39,972 nt of DNA from positions 1 to 39,972 of the forward strand of contig CAJKQX010000015.1 in assembly GCA_905202125.1 (NCBI GenBank). Direction: 5' to 3'. The translations under genes were made by a program, and so were the position numbers. Under the pieces are notes generated by a model. It made no database searches and was not told where the DNA came from. It saw only the letters and a program-made list of their open reading frames with translations. The DNA comes from an uncultured Prevotella sp. (lineage in GTDB: Bacteria > Bacteroidota > Bacteroidia > Bacteroidales > Bacteroidaceae). Position 1 is the stretch's first letter. Each line of letters begins with the position of its first letter. Positions 15,977 to 24,199 of this stretch are shown in pieces.

Positions 15977-16984
15977 ATGTGTATAAAACCACTTGTTTTG
16001 TTCCTCTTTTTCAGTGGATTGTCGATTGGCATTCAGGCGCAACATGTCAAGAAGATAAATCGTCAGCAGTATTTCTCCAAGACTGTTCCACCCGGCAATT
16101 ATAGCGGCATCACGTTTTTGGGCGACGATCGCTATGCCGTGGTGAGTGATAAGTCGGATGAGGAGGGCTATTTCGTGTTCCGTATCAAGGTGGATTCGAT
16201 GTCGGGAAAAATAAAGAGTGTTGGGAATATAGGATTCAAATCGTTGGCTGTGCCCAATCGCGATGCCGAAGGAATCACGTATATGCCCGAAAAAAATACG
16301 CTGTTCATTGTCGGTGAGAGGGATAGCAGAATTGTTGAATACGACACTATTGGCGTTAAAACAGGCAGGGAAATACAGCTTGAGATGGCCGATGGTAACT
16401 ATGGTTACGAGTCTTTGTCGTACAACGCAATGACAGCGACATTGTGGACATGTACTGAAAACAGGCTTCCACGCGACAGGGATGTGGCAGACGGGGATGC
16501 GGCTGTGCCTGTTTTGAGGTTGCAATCGTTTGACAATAATCTGATGCTGAAGAATCAATATCTTTATCGGATGGATAGTCCGGTAGGCAGAAAGTCATAC
16601 AGGTATTATGCGCATGGCGTGAGCGAGATACTGGCTCTCGACAATGGCGCATTGCTCGTGTTGGAACGCGAGTTTGCCGTGCCGGATGCAAAGATAGGCG
16701 CTTTTGTTGTCTGCAAATTGTATAAGGTGAATCCTTCGGTGGAACAACCGTTCCCGGCTGATGATTCGCTCTCTGCATCGGCGGAAACAATATCAAAGGA
16801 GCTTTTGGGTGAATGGAAGACCAGGCTCACTCTTGTCAATTATGACATTGCCAATTACGAGGGCATGTGTCTCGGACCTCGATTGGCGGACGGATCGCAG
16901 GTCATAGTGCTGGTAGCCGACTCGCAAAACCAAAAGGGTGGGGTGCTGCGCGACTGGTTTCGCACAATAATAATATCGGAATGA
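15977..16984 (+). CDS. Secreted phytase-like esterase-domain protein
   Basis: A 335-residue exported protein; the signal peptide LVLFLFFSGLSIGIQAQ ends at an AQ cleavage site typical of Bacteroidota. The body resembles the 'esterase-like activity of phytase' family (PF13449), a beta-propeller-like fold: NYSGITFLGDDRYAVVSDKS, RDAEGITYMPEKNTLFIVGE, YGYESLSYNAMTATLWTCTE, AHGVSEILALDNGALLVLER and NYEGMCLGPRLADG are repeated blade-like segments, each with an E/G-containing motif. I preferred ATG 15977 to the in-frame TTG at 15971. It stands alone, converging with tex. The real substrate of such proteins is poorly known, so a phosphatase or phytase role should not be assumed. Confidence 0.8.
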   Translation: MCIKPLVLFLFFSGLSIGIQAQHVKKINRQQYFSKTVPPGNYSGITFLGDDRYAVVSDKSDEEGYFVFRIKVDSMSGKIKSVGNIGFKSLAVPNRDAEGITYMPEKNTLFIVGERDSRIVEYDTIGVKTGREIQLEMADGNYGYESLSYNAMTATLWTCTENRLPRDRDVADGDAAVPVLRLQSFDNNLMLKNQYLYRMDSPVGRKSYRYYAHGVSEILALDNGALLVLEREFAVPDAKIGAFVVCKLYKVNPSVEQPFPADDSLSASAETISKELLGEWKTRLTLVNYDIANYEGMCLGPRLADGSQVIVLVADSQNQKGGVLRDWFRTIIISE

Positions 16985-17030
16985 TTCGGTAAGAACCATT
17001 CCGGTATTGATATTTCTTATGTTTGGAATG

Positions 17031-19160
17031 TTATAATTTCAGGCTGAGCGATATCCTGTTGCGCTTCTTGTCCACATCGATGACGCGTACGCGTACATGT
17101 TGATGCAGTTTGACCACTTGTTGAGGTGTCTTGATGTATTGGTGGGACATTTCGGAAATGTGGATGAACCCGTCGTTATGAACTCCGATATCAGCGAAAG
17201 CACCGAAATTGGTTATGTTGGTGATTATGGCGGGCAGTAGCATTCCGGCAGAGAGGTCGTCGATGGTGTTGATGTTCGGGTCAAATTCGAAGAGCTCCAA
17301 CAGTTCACGTGGATCGCGTCCCGGCTTGTCCAGTTCGGACATGATGTCCTTCAGCGTTGGCAACCCCACTTTATCAGTGACATACTCTTCGAGCTTTATG
17401 CTTTTTTGCAGGGTTTTGTTGTTCATCAGTTCGGATACAGTGCATTTGTTGTCATGTGCCATCGTTTCTACAATACTGTAACTTTCGGGATGCACGGCAC
17501 TGTTGTCCAAAGGATTTTCGGCATTAGCGATACGCAGGAATCCGGCACATTGTTCGTAGACGACAGGTCCGAGACGTGGTACCTTTTTCAGTTGATTGCG
17601 CGATTTGAAATCTCCGTGCTCCTTACGATATTCCACTATGTTGCGGGCCAATGTCGGGGTGAGTCCGCTCACGTAGGTCAGAAGATGAATGCTCGCTGTA
17701 TTCAGGTTGACGCCCACCGAGTTGACACAACTGATGACTGTCTCGTCGAGTTTCTTCTTCAGCTTGTTTTGGTCCACATCGTGTTGATATTGTCCTACGC
17801 CGATACTCTTTGGCTCAATCTTCACAAGTTCGGCCAATGGGTCCATCAATCTTCTTCCGATGGATACGGCACCTCTGACGGTCACGTCCTTGTCCGGAAA
17901 TTCGTCTCTTGCTGTTTGGGATGCCGAATAGACCGAAGCTCCGTCCTCGCTGACCACAAACGTGTGGACGCTGTCGGGTAGATTCAGTCCTTTTATGAAT
18001 AAGTCAGTCTCTCTGCTTGCCGTACCGTTGCCTATGGCGATGGCCTCTATGCGGTATTTCCCGATCAATTGTTTTATTCGTTGTCCTGAGACAGTTTTGT
18101 TGTTTTGCGGCGCATGAGGGAAGATAGCCTCATGATGCAACAGGTTGCCTTGATTGTCGAGGCAAACGATCTTGCATCCCGTTCTGAATCCCGGGTCTAT
18201 TCCTAAAGTACGTTTAGGGCCGAGAGGTGGCGCAAGAAGGAGTTGGCGCAGATTGTCTGCGAATACATTGATGGCTTCTTCATCGGCTTGAGATTTGCTT
18301 GACGCCGCGAATTCGGTTGTCAACGAGGGCTTGGTCAGTCTTTTGTAGGCATCCTCCACAGCTTCGCCAACCAGTTTGCCGCATTGATTGTAACGTCTTA
18401 CGTATTGTTGCTTGAGCTTTTCTATACATTTATCGTTGTCAACGCTTATGCTTACCCTCAATATCCCGTCATTCTCCCCGCGTCGCATGGCCAACAAACG
18501 ATGGGAGGCACAATGTCGCAGAGGTTCGGAAAAGTCGAAATAATTGACATATTTGGATGCTTTTTCATCGTTCTCCTTGTCCTTTATCACTTGCGAAGAT
18601 ATTATGGCCTCGCGTCTGAATATGTTTCTTAATATTTTTCGGGATTTTTCATTCTCGTTTATTCTCTCGGCAATTATGTGCAGCGCACCGGTGACGGCAC
18701 TTTCAGCACTGTTGATGTCAGGGTGCTTCATGTATCTTTCGGCTGTTTTTATGGGGCTTGCATCATTCTGCAACATTATGATATCAGCCAAAGGTTCCAG
18801 TCCCTGCTCTTTCGCTATTTGCGCTTTTGTACGTCTTTTGGGCTTGAACGGCAGATATATGTCTTCAAGTTCGGTAGCATCCCAACAGTCGTTTATCTGT
18901 TTTTCTATTGCCGGAGTCAACATTCCGGACTCGGATATGGTCTTTATGATTGTATCTTTTCGCTTGGCAATCTCCGTCATTTTCTCGTTCATCGCATTGA
19001 TTTGAGATATTTGCACCTCATCCATATTGCCGGTACGTTCTTTTCGGTAACGGGCTATGAATGGTATCGTGCAACTTTCGTCAAGCAGTGCCAACGTGTT
19101 TTCTACATTCTTTTCGGGTAATGAAAGCGTTTTGGCAATGATTCCTGTAAATTTGTTCAT
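17031..19160 (-). CDS. tex: Tex-family S1 RNA-binding transcription accessory protein
   Basis: A 709-residue cytoplasmic protein of the Tex family, implicated elsewhere in transcription and RNA turnover and related to eukaryotic Spt6. Domains in order: N-terminal helical region (TIPFIARYRKERTGNMDE), a YqgF/RuvC-like domain with TLGIDPGFRTGCK and AIGNGTASRETD, helix-hairpin-helix motifs (VGVNLNTASIHLLTYVSGL, RLGPVVYEQCAGFLRI), and a C-terminal S1 domain (AIITNITNFGAFADIGVHND to RVIDVDKKRNRISLSLKL, roughly 640-709). Its length is slightly below the usual 720-780. The promoter at 19242-19271 fits the start. Confidence 0.94.
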   Translation of the reverse strand: MNKFTGIIAKTLSLPEKNVENTLALLDESCTIPFIARYRKERTGNMDEVQISQINAMNEKMTEIAKRKDTIIKTISESGMLTPAIEKQINDCWDATELEDIYLPFKPKRRTKAQIAKEQGLEPLADIIMLQNDASPIKTAERYMKHPDINSAESAVTGALHIIAERINENEKSRKILRNIFRREAIISSQVIKDKENDEKASKYVNYFDFSEPLRHCASHRLLAMRRGENDGILRVSISVDNDKCIEKLKQQYVRRYNQCGKLVGEAVEDAYKRLTKPSLTTEFAASSKSQADEEAINVFADNLRQLLLAPPLGPKRTLGIDPGFRTGCKIVCLDNQGNLLHHEAIFPHAPQNNKTVSGQRIKQLIGKYRIEAIAIGNGTASRETDLFIKGLNLPDSVHTFVVSEDGASVYSASQTARDEFPDKDVTVRGAVSIGRRLMDPLAELVKIEPKSIGVGQYQHDVDQNKLKKKLDETVISCVNSVGVNLNTASIHLLTYVSGLTPTLARNIVEYRKEHGDFKSRNQLKKVPRLGPVVYEQCAGFLRIANAENPLDNSAVHPESYSIVETMAHDNKCTVSELMNNKTLQKSIKLEEYVTDKVGLPTLKDIMSELDKPGRDPRELLELFEFDPNINTIDDLSAGMLLPAIITNITNFGAFADIGVHNDGFIHISEMSHQYIKTPQQVVKLHQHVRVRVIDVDKKRNRISLSLKL

Positions 19161-19241
19161 ATAATAGATATGCGTTTTATTTTTTATTTATTAGTTTGTT
19201 TTGCAGACCGACGTATAGATCCGTGTTTCGCAATCGATTTG

Positions 19242-19271
19242 CAAAATTACTTTTTGAAAATGAATTAACAA
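19242..19271 (-). promoter_or_regulatory. Bacteroidota promoter for tex
   Basis: Minus strand: TTG (19271-19269), a 19-bp spacer, TAATTTTG (19249-19242). It lies 82 nt upstream of the ATG. Confidence 0.55.
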
Positions 19272-19423
19272 TATTTTATTCTCAGAAAATGTTCATGCTA
19301 TGTTTTTCCGAAAATATGTAAGAAATATATCCCTGACATTTCATTCAGTAAATTAAAAAGGATTATTAATGAAAATATTTGAAAAAGTTAATGATTATAT
19401 TTTATTTTATCATTAAGATTTTG

Positions 19424-19431
19424 TATCTTTG
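19424..19431 (+). promoter_or_regulatory. -7 box of tRNA-Arg
   Basis: TATCTTTG ends 12 nt before the 5' end of the mature tRNA, close to the expected transcription start. Confidence 0.6.
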
Positions 19432-19443
19432 CACCCGAATTTA

Positions 19444-19518
19444 GGTTTCGTAGCTCAGTTGGATTAGAGCAACAGCCTTCTAAGCTGTGGGTCCTGGGTT
19501 CGAATCCCAGCGAAATCA
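19444..19518 (+). tRNA. tRNA-Arg (anticodon TCT)
   Basis: Cloverleaf: acceptor stem GGTTTCG / CGAAATC (one G-T pair), D arm with GCTC...GAGC, anticodon stem ACAGC / GCTGT with loop CTTCTAA giving anticodon TCT (decodes AGA/AGG), and T arm CTGGG-TTCGAAT-CCCAG. No encoded CCA. It is a single tRNA with its own -7 box and a strong hairpin 3 nt downstream. Confidence 0.95.
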
Positions 19519-19520
19519 CA

Positions 19521-19554
19521 TTAGCGGCTATGTCTGAGAAGACGTAGCCGCTAA
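19521..19554 (+). terminator. Stem-loop after tRNA-Arg
   Basis: TTAGCGGCTATGTC (19521-19534) pairs with GACGTAGCCGCTAA (19541-19554), 14 pairs with one wobble, around a 6-nt loop. The T-rich tract after it is weak (GCATTTG), so it may act as a terminator or as a processing signal for the tRNA 3' end. Confidence 0.6.
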
Positions 19555-19640
19555 TGCATTTGTGGGGATATAAAGATACAGCCGGAGCTTGCCTGTCAAT
19601 ATCGAGTATAATGAAATGATGAAGGGAGTGGGGTATAAAC

Positions 19641-19670
19641 AAAAAAGCCGCCAGACGCAATGTCTGACGG
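19641..19670 (-). terminator. Terminator of the small lipoprotein gene
   Basis: On the minus strand CCGTCAGAC, a 5-nt loop and GTCTGGCGG are followed by CTTTTTT. It lies 34 nt after the stop codon at 19705. Confidence 0.85.
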
Positions 19671-19704
19671 TTGTCTCTCATTTTTCTTTGTTGTAGCTAA
19701 TTGA

Positions 19705-19869
19705 TTACTGAGCGTTTGTTGTGTCAGCGTTCAATGTGTCAGCGCTCAAAGTGTCAACAGTAACTGTGTCGAGTGTGTCAGCGTCAGTTGTAGCTGTTGC
19801 TGTTTTGTTACCACATGATGCGAATGAAATAGCTGCGATAGCTACGAACATAAAAACTAATTTCTTCAT
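19705..19869 (-). CDS. Small Asp/Thr-rich lipoprotein, function unknown
   Basis: A 54-residue product on the minus strand. MKKLVFMFVAIAAISFASC is a lipoprotein signal with a lipobox-type FASC, Cys19 being the likely lipidated residue. The mature part of about 35 residues is almost only Thr, Asp, Ala and Leu in a repeated pattern (DTLDTVTVDTLSADTLNADT). The DNA shows matching short direct repeats (TGTGTCAGCG then TTCAA or CTCAAA). Support that it is real: a start just after a TACCTTTG promoter and a good terminator. Such acidic low-complexity lipoproteins are frequent in Bacteroidales; no function is known to me. Confidence 0.75.
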   Translation of the reverse strand: MKKLVFMFVAIAAISFASCGNKTATATTDADTLDTVTVDTLSADTLNADTTNAQ

Positions 19870-19922
19870 TTTCTTTGCTTTTTTAAAATCTGTAAAACAA
19901 TCATTTGTTTATTAAAACGATG

Positions 19923-19930
19923 CAAAGGTA
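19923..19930 (-). promoter_or_regulatory. -7 box of the small lipoprotein gene
   Basis: Minus-strand TACCTTTG, 53 nt upstream of the ATG at 19869. No clear -33 TTG. Confidence 0.5.
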
Positions 19931-20277
19931 AACATTTTTTCCTAATTGGTTCATGTTTAATTCTTTTTTTTTTGACTATTTATTCAGTTGTTTTCTAATA
20001 TGCTAATTATCAATTAATTACAAAGTGATAATAAATGTTAAAGATTTCTTCTGCCTCTCTTGAAATGACCGTTTCATCGGTATGTCACTGTTAAGGGATA
20101 TTCATAAATTCATAAAAAATGTAATTGTATACATCGTTAATATTTGAAAATAAGTTCAGTTAACTGCGTAATGAAGATTAGAAAAGAGTAGAATGAAGGC
20201 TTACACATTATTTTATATATAGTGGATGAATTATGAAAAAGTATTGATGAAATCAATTTGCACAGCCTCATGACAGT
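19931..20277. other. AT-rich intergenic stretch without a recognised feature
   Basis: Between the divergent lipoprotein and LysM-protein genes. I see no ORF with family features, no tRNA-like fold and no strong hairpin here. The palindromic array begins at its right edge. Confidence 0.5.
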
Positions 20278-20358
20278 GTTTAAAATCGTAAAGTGGCTTT
20301 GTGCGGTCTGAACAAGGTTCCTGTACGGTTTGAACAAAACTTCTGGATAAAATCTGTT
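20278..20358 (+). repeat. 22-bp-step palindrome array upstream of the LysM-protein operon
   Basis: Units TGTGCGGTCTGAACA (20300) and TGTACGGTTTGAACA (20322) are 22 bp apart. A degenerate unit precedes them at 20278 and the terminal unit TGGATAAAATCTGTT is at 20344. The terminal unit strongly resembles that of the array at 206-220 (TGTACAAAATCTGTA), so the two arrays belong to one class. The last unit ends 42 bp before the -7 box at 20401, so this copy could act as an operator. Confidence 0.65.
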
Positions 20359-20400
20359 TATATTTATTGCATTAAATTTCTCATTACAACTAATTTTGTG

Positions 20401-20408
20401 TATTTTTG
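20401..20408 (+). promoter_or_regulatory. -7 box of the LysM-protein operon
   Basis: TATTTTTG fits TAnnTTTG and lies 24 nt before the ATG at 20433. No TTG at 19-21 bp upstream. Confidence 0.5.
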
Positions 20409-20432
20409 CACAGTAATAGAAACAAATTTTAT

Positions 20433-21764
20433 ATGAAAAGATACTTTTTGTATACATTCTTTTTGATATTGTCTTTGGCGTCATTTGCACAGGCCGACCA
20501 ATGGCAAGATATATATAAGGTAAAGAAAAAAGATACCCTTTATGGTATTTCCAAGAAATATAATATTACCGTGGATGATTTAATCAAAGCCAATCCTTTG
20601 TTAACAACATCCGATTATAAGTTGGAAAAGGGAGACAAGCTTCTAATACCATTTCCTTCAAAAAAAGAGGTAAAAAAGGTAATAACACAGAGTGCCGTTT
20701 TCAAAGATAAGACGGTCAGAGTAGGGGTGTTGCTGCCTTTGCATGATAATGATGGCGACGGACATCGGATGGTGGAATATTACAGGGGAATACTGATGGC
20801 GTGTGACAGTATGCGTATTAAAGGCATATCAACAGATATTCATGCGTGGAATGTTGCTGCCGATGCTAATATAGAATCATTTCTTCAAAATCCGGATTTG
20901 GCCAAATGTGACATCATTTTCGGTCCATTATATACTCCACAAGTCAAACCTCTGGGACGATTCTGCAAAAAGAATGATATTAATATGGTCATTCCTTTCT
21001 CAATCAGCGGTAATGATGTGAATACAAATGATAAAATCATTCAGATTTACCAGTCGCCTCAGGCTTTGAATGAGAAAGCCATAAAAGCATTTTTGGAGCG
21101 TTTTCACGATAGCCATCCTGTTTTTGTGGATTGTAATGACACTACGAGCAAGAAGGGTATGTTCACCTTTGAACTTCGTAAACGCCTTGAAGCTCGAGGG
21201 ATAGAATATAGTATCACTAATCTGAAATCCTCAGAGAGTTATTTCTCAAAAGCTTTCAGCCGGACAAAACCCAATGTGGTTGTACTCAATACGGGACGCT
21301 CGCCGGAGTTGAATGTTGCTTTGGCAAAACTTGACGGACTTGTTGCTACAAATGACAATCTGAAGATTTCGCTTTTCGGCTACACGGAATGGTTCATGTA
21401 CACGAGAGTTTATCTGAATTATTTCCATAAATACGAAACCTATATTCCGGCGACCTATTATTATAATCCGCTTGCCAAACAAACTATCCAACTGGAGTCT
21501 TCTTATCGCCAATGGTTCAAAACAGAGATGCAGGGAGCCTTGCCGCGTTTTGCAATTGTGGGATATGATCATGCCTGTTACTTTATTGAAGGCATACATC
21601 GTCATGGCAAATCCTTTGTAGAAAAAGGATTAACAGATTATTATAAACCTCTTCAGACACCACTTAAGTTTGAGCGCGTGTCTGCCAACGGCGGAATGTG
21701 CAACAGCAGTTTTATGCTTGTTCGTTATAAGAACAACTATGAGATTGAATCCATCAGTTATTAA
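20433..21764 (+). CDS. LysM domain protein with periplasmic-binding-like domain
   Basis: A 443-residue exported protein (signal YFLYTFFLILSLASFAQ). A LysM peptidoglycan-binding module spans about residues 25-72 (YKVKKKDTLYGISKKYNITV, then DDLIKANPLL and LEKGDKLLIP). From about residue 97 a type-I periplasmic-binding-like domain follows (VRVGVLLPLHDNDGDGHRMV, CDIIFGPLYTPQVKPLGRFC, INMVIPFSIS, FAIVGYDHACYFIEGI), resembling LpoA-type and ABC substrate-binding folds. It probably sits at the cell wall in the periplasm; a role in peptidoglycan-synthase control or envelope sensing is inference only. ATG 20433 is preferred to an in-frame TTG at 20406 that overlaps the promoter. The next gene starts 2 nt after the stop, so they are co-transcribed. 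Confidence 0.85.
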   Translation: MKRYFLYTFFLILSLASFAQADQWQDIYKVKKKDTLYGISKKYNITVDDLIKANPLLTTSDYKLEKGDKLLIPFPSKKEVKKVITQSAVFKDKTVRVGVLLPLHDNDGDGHRMVEYYRGILMACDSMRIKGISTDIHAWNVAADANIESFLQNPDLAKCDIIFGPLYTPQVKPLGRFCKKNDINMVIPFSISGNDVNTNDKIIQIYQSPQALNEKAIKAFLERFHDSHPVFVDCNDTTSKKGMFTFELRKRLEARGIEYSITNLKSSESYFSKAFSRTKPNVVVLNTGRSPELNVALAKLDGLVATNDNLKISLFGYTEWFMYTRVYLNYFHKYETYIPATYYYNPLAKQTIQLESSYRQWFKTEMQGALPRFAIVGYDHACYFIEGIHRHGKSFVEKGLTDYYKPLQTPLKFERVSANGGMCNSSFMLVRYKNNYEIESISY

Positions 21765-21766
21765 AC

Positions 21767-22522
21767 ATGAATTTCAAAAACATCATATTTATATTATTAT
21801 TTGCTTTACCGCACTCTGTCTTTGCTCAGATAGGTGAACATCGTAATGACTTTTCCATTGGTGGGAATTTCGGATATGTAATGAGTAACATCGGGTTCAC
21901 TCCCAAAGTCACGCAATCCTCTCATGGGGGTATGACAGCCGGTCTTTCTCTGAGATACGTATGTGAAAAATATTTTAATACAATATGTTCCATTTATGCG
22001 GAGATGAATTATACACAGGCCGGATGGAAAGAGGATATCCTTACCGCCGACAATGCACCTGTGATAAATCCTGTGACATCACTCCCCGAGGAATACAGTC
22101 GCACATTGAATTATATTCAGATACCTGTTTTCGCACGTTTGGCATGGGGTAGGGAGAGAAAGGGTATGCAGTTTTTTGTACAAGCCGGACCGCAATTCGG
22201 ATTTCTGCTCAGTGAGAAGACCGAAGCCAACTTTGATTTCGATCAGCGCAACGTTGACGATCGATCAAGCCAGATTTGTGCGCAAGACACTATGAGCGTA
22301 GAGAATAAGTTTGATTATGGAATCGCTTTGGGAGCCGGAATAGAATATTCCATACCAAAGGTCGGCCATTTCATTCTTGAAGGTCGGTATTATTATGGAT
22401 TGGGTAATATTTATGGTGATTCCAAGCGCGATTATTTCTCCAAATCAAATAATGGCAACATCGTTGTGAAACTCTCATACCTCTTTGATATTACTAAAAC
22501 TAAAAACAATAAAATAAAGTAA
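21767..22522 (+). CDS. Outer-membrane beta-barrel protein (PorT-like family)
   Basis: A 251-residue protein with a signal peptide (IIFILLFALPHSVFAQ). It then shows alternating amphipathic strands ending in aromatic residues: FSIGGNFGYVMSNIGF, GGMTAGLSLRYVCEKYF, AEMNYTQAGW, YIQIPVFARLAWG, FFVQAGPQFGFLLSEKTEAN, YGIALGAGIEYSI, FILEGRYYYGLGNIY and VVKLSYLFDI. This matches the outer-membrane beta-barrel domain PF13568 of PorT-like proteins. The family spans secretion and gliding accessory proteins and many unknowns, so the function is open. It is translationally tight with the LysM gene (2 nt) and the following transporter (3 nt). Confidence 0.82.
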   Translation: MNFKNIIFILLFALPHSVFAQIGEHRNDFSIGGNFGYVMSNIGFTPKVTQSSHGGMTAGLSLRYVCEKYFNTICSIYAEMNYTQAGWKEDILTADNAPVINPVTSLPEEYSRTLNYIQIPVFARLAWGRERKGMQFFVQAGPQFGFLLSEKTEANFDFDQRNVDDRSSQICAQDTMSVENKFDYGIALGAGIEYSIPKVGHFILEGRYYYGLGNIYGDSKRDYFSKSNNGNIVVKLSYLFDITKTKNNKIK

Positions 22523-22525
22523 GTT

Positions 22526-24076
22526 ATGTTTGAAGGACAACCTAAAGGGCTTTACGCATTAGCGTTGGCTAACACCGGTGAGCGTTTCGGATATTATACC
22601 ATGCTCGCCATCTTCACCTTGTTTATGCAAGCTAAGTTCGGCTGGACCGAGTCACAGGCCGGACAAGTTTACGCCATTTTCCTCGCAGTGGTTTATTTTG
22701 CACCACTTTTCGGCGGTATGATTGCCGATAAGATAGGTTATGGCAAGTGTGTCACTATCGGTATGGCCACAATGTTTCTGGGATATATGGGCCTTGCCAT
22801 TCCTACCGCACCTGATACTATCGGGCAAATTTCCATGTTCGCAGGTCTGGCTTGTGTGTCGTTAGGCACAGGTCTGTTCAAGGGTAATCTGCAAGTATTG
22901 GTGGGTAATCTCTATGATGATCCGAAATATTCATCGCGCCGTGACTCCGCTTTCAGCCTTTTCTACATGGCAATCAATATTGGAGCCATGTTCGCACCAT
23001 CTATGGCAAAGTGGATAACCAACGTTTATCTCGGACAGTATGGGTTCACATACGATGCCTCCAATTTCGACCCGGCGTATCTTGAGGCTCTTTATGGAGC
23101 TTACGGCCTGTGTTTCGGTGTCGCTTGTATATCGCTCATTCTCTCGGCTGTAATTTATTTCTCTTTCCGCGGATGGTTTAAACATGCAGATGTTACAGCC
23201 AAACAGGCCAAAGAACAGGCTATTGCCGTTGAGGAACTCACTCCGAAACAGACCAAAGACCGCATTGTGGCACTGTTGTTGGTATTTGCTGTGGTTATCT
23301 TCTTCTGGATGGCATTCCATCAGAACGGTTCTGCCCTCACTTTCTTTGCAAAGAAATACACTAACCTTACAGTTTCCGGTCCGATGCGAGTTGCATTCAA
23401 TATCTTCAGTCTGGCTCTCATTGCAATCTCTGTTTATACAGGTTTTGCTGCCATACAGTCGAAATTGAAGAAGAATCGCATAATCTGCGGAATATGTACA
23501 GTTGTTCTTCTTTTGGGCGCCTATGTACTCTACGCCTATATGGATAATCCCACAATGGCCCAGCCGTCAGATTTCCAGCAGTTCAACCCGTTCTTCGTTG
23601 TGGCGTTGACACCGTTCAGTATGGTTTTCTTCGGAGCATTGGCCAATAAAGGAAAAGAAGTAAGCGCACCTACCCGTATTGCATGGGGTATGCTTGTAGC
23701 AGCATTAGGTTTCGGTGTCATCACAATGGCATCCTTTGACCTTACCTCTCCAATGGATTTGGGAGACAAGACACAGAGCATTCTCTCTCCGGGTTGGTTG
23801 ATTTCCACTTATCTCACGTTGACATTGGCTGAGTTGTTGCTCTCGCCGATGGGAATATCATTCGTGTCAAAGGTTGCACCTCCCAAATATAAAGGTTTGA
23901 TGATGGGTGGATGGTTTGTTGCTACCGCCATAGGTAACTATCTCAGTTCGATTCCGTCAATGCTTTGGAATCGCATACCGTTGATGTACAACTGGGGAAT
24001 ACTTATCGCACTCTGTTTGATCAGTGCAGTGGTAATGTTTGCATTGCTTAAGAAACTTAAGGAGATGACTGCATAA
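22526..24076 (+). CDS. POT/PTR-family MFS transporter (peptide-transporter-like)
   Basis: A 516-residue inner-membrane protein with 12-14 hydrophobic segments, of the proton-dependent oligopeptide transporter family. The helix-1 signature reads ANTGERFGYYTMLAIFTLF. The usual ExxERFxYY is altered to NxxER (Asn16 in place of the first Glu; Glu19-Arg20 kept). GGMIADKIGYGKCVTIG, LGTGLFKGNLQVLVGNLY and FSLFYMAINIGAMFAP are the other POT signatures, and a cytoplasmic linker follows helix 6 (KQAKEQAIAVEELTPKQTKD). The likely substrate is a di- or tripeptide, but the altered motif makes substrate and proton coupling uncertain. It is last in the operon with the LysM and barrel genes. Confidence 0.88.
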   Translation: MFEGQPKGLYALALANTGERFGYYTMLAIFTLFMQAKFGWTESQAGQVYAIFLAVVYFAPLFGGMIADKIGYGKCVTIGMATMFLGYMGLAIPTAPDTIGQISMFAGLACVSLGTGLFKGNLQVLVGNLYDDPKYSSRRDSAFSLFYMAINIGAMFAPSMAKWITNVYLGQYGFTYDASNFDPAYLEALYGAYGLCFGVACISLILSAVIYFSFRGWFKHADVTAKQAKEQAIAVEELTPKQTKDRIVALLLVFAVVIFFWMAFHQNGSALTFFAKKYTNLTVSGPMRVAFNIFSLALIAISVYTGFAAIQSKLKKNRIICGICTVVLLLGAYVLYAYMDNPTMAQPSDFQQFNPFFVVALTPFSMVFFGALANKGKEVSAPTRIAWGMLVAALGFGVITMASFDLTSPMDLGDKTQSILSPGWLISTYLTLTLAELLLSPMGISFVSKVAPPKYKGLMMGGWFVATAIGNYLSSIPSMLWNRIPLMYNWGILIALCLISAVVMFALLKKLKEMTA

Positions 24077-24140
24077 CAAACTTTCCTATATGGAAATTAT
24101 TCATCACCTTAACAAATAACTCTTGTTTACAAGAGAAAAT

Positions 24141-24193
24141 AAAGAACCGTATCTTTATTCGCTTCATCAATGAAGAGATTGATACGGTTCTTT
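24141..24193. terminator. Bidirectional terminator between the transporter gene and hppA
   Basis: AAAGAACCGTATC (24141-24153) is the exact reverse complement of GATACGGTTCTTT (24181-24193), with an inner TTCATCAATGAA hairpin. A/T tracts lie on both sides, fitting the two convergent genes. Confidence 0.8.
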
Positions 24194-24199
24194 ATTATT

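Noticed and set aside
20137..20490. 117-codon minus-strand frame over the LysM-gene promoter
   Set aside because: AT-rich, overlaps the array, promoter and signal peptide region of a real gene; no domain or promoter of its own.
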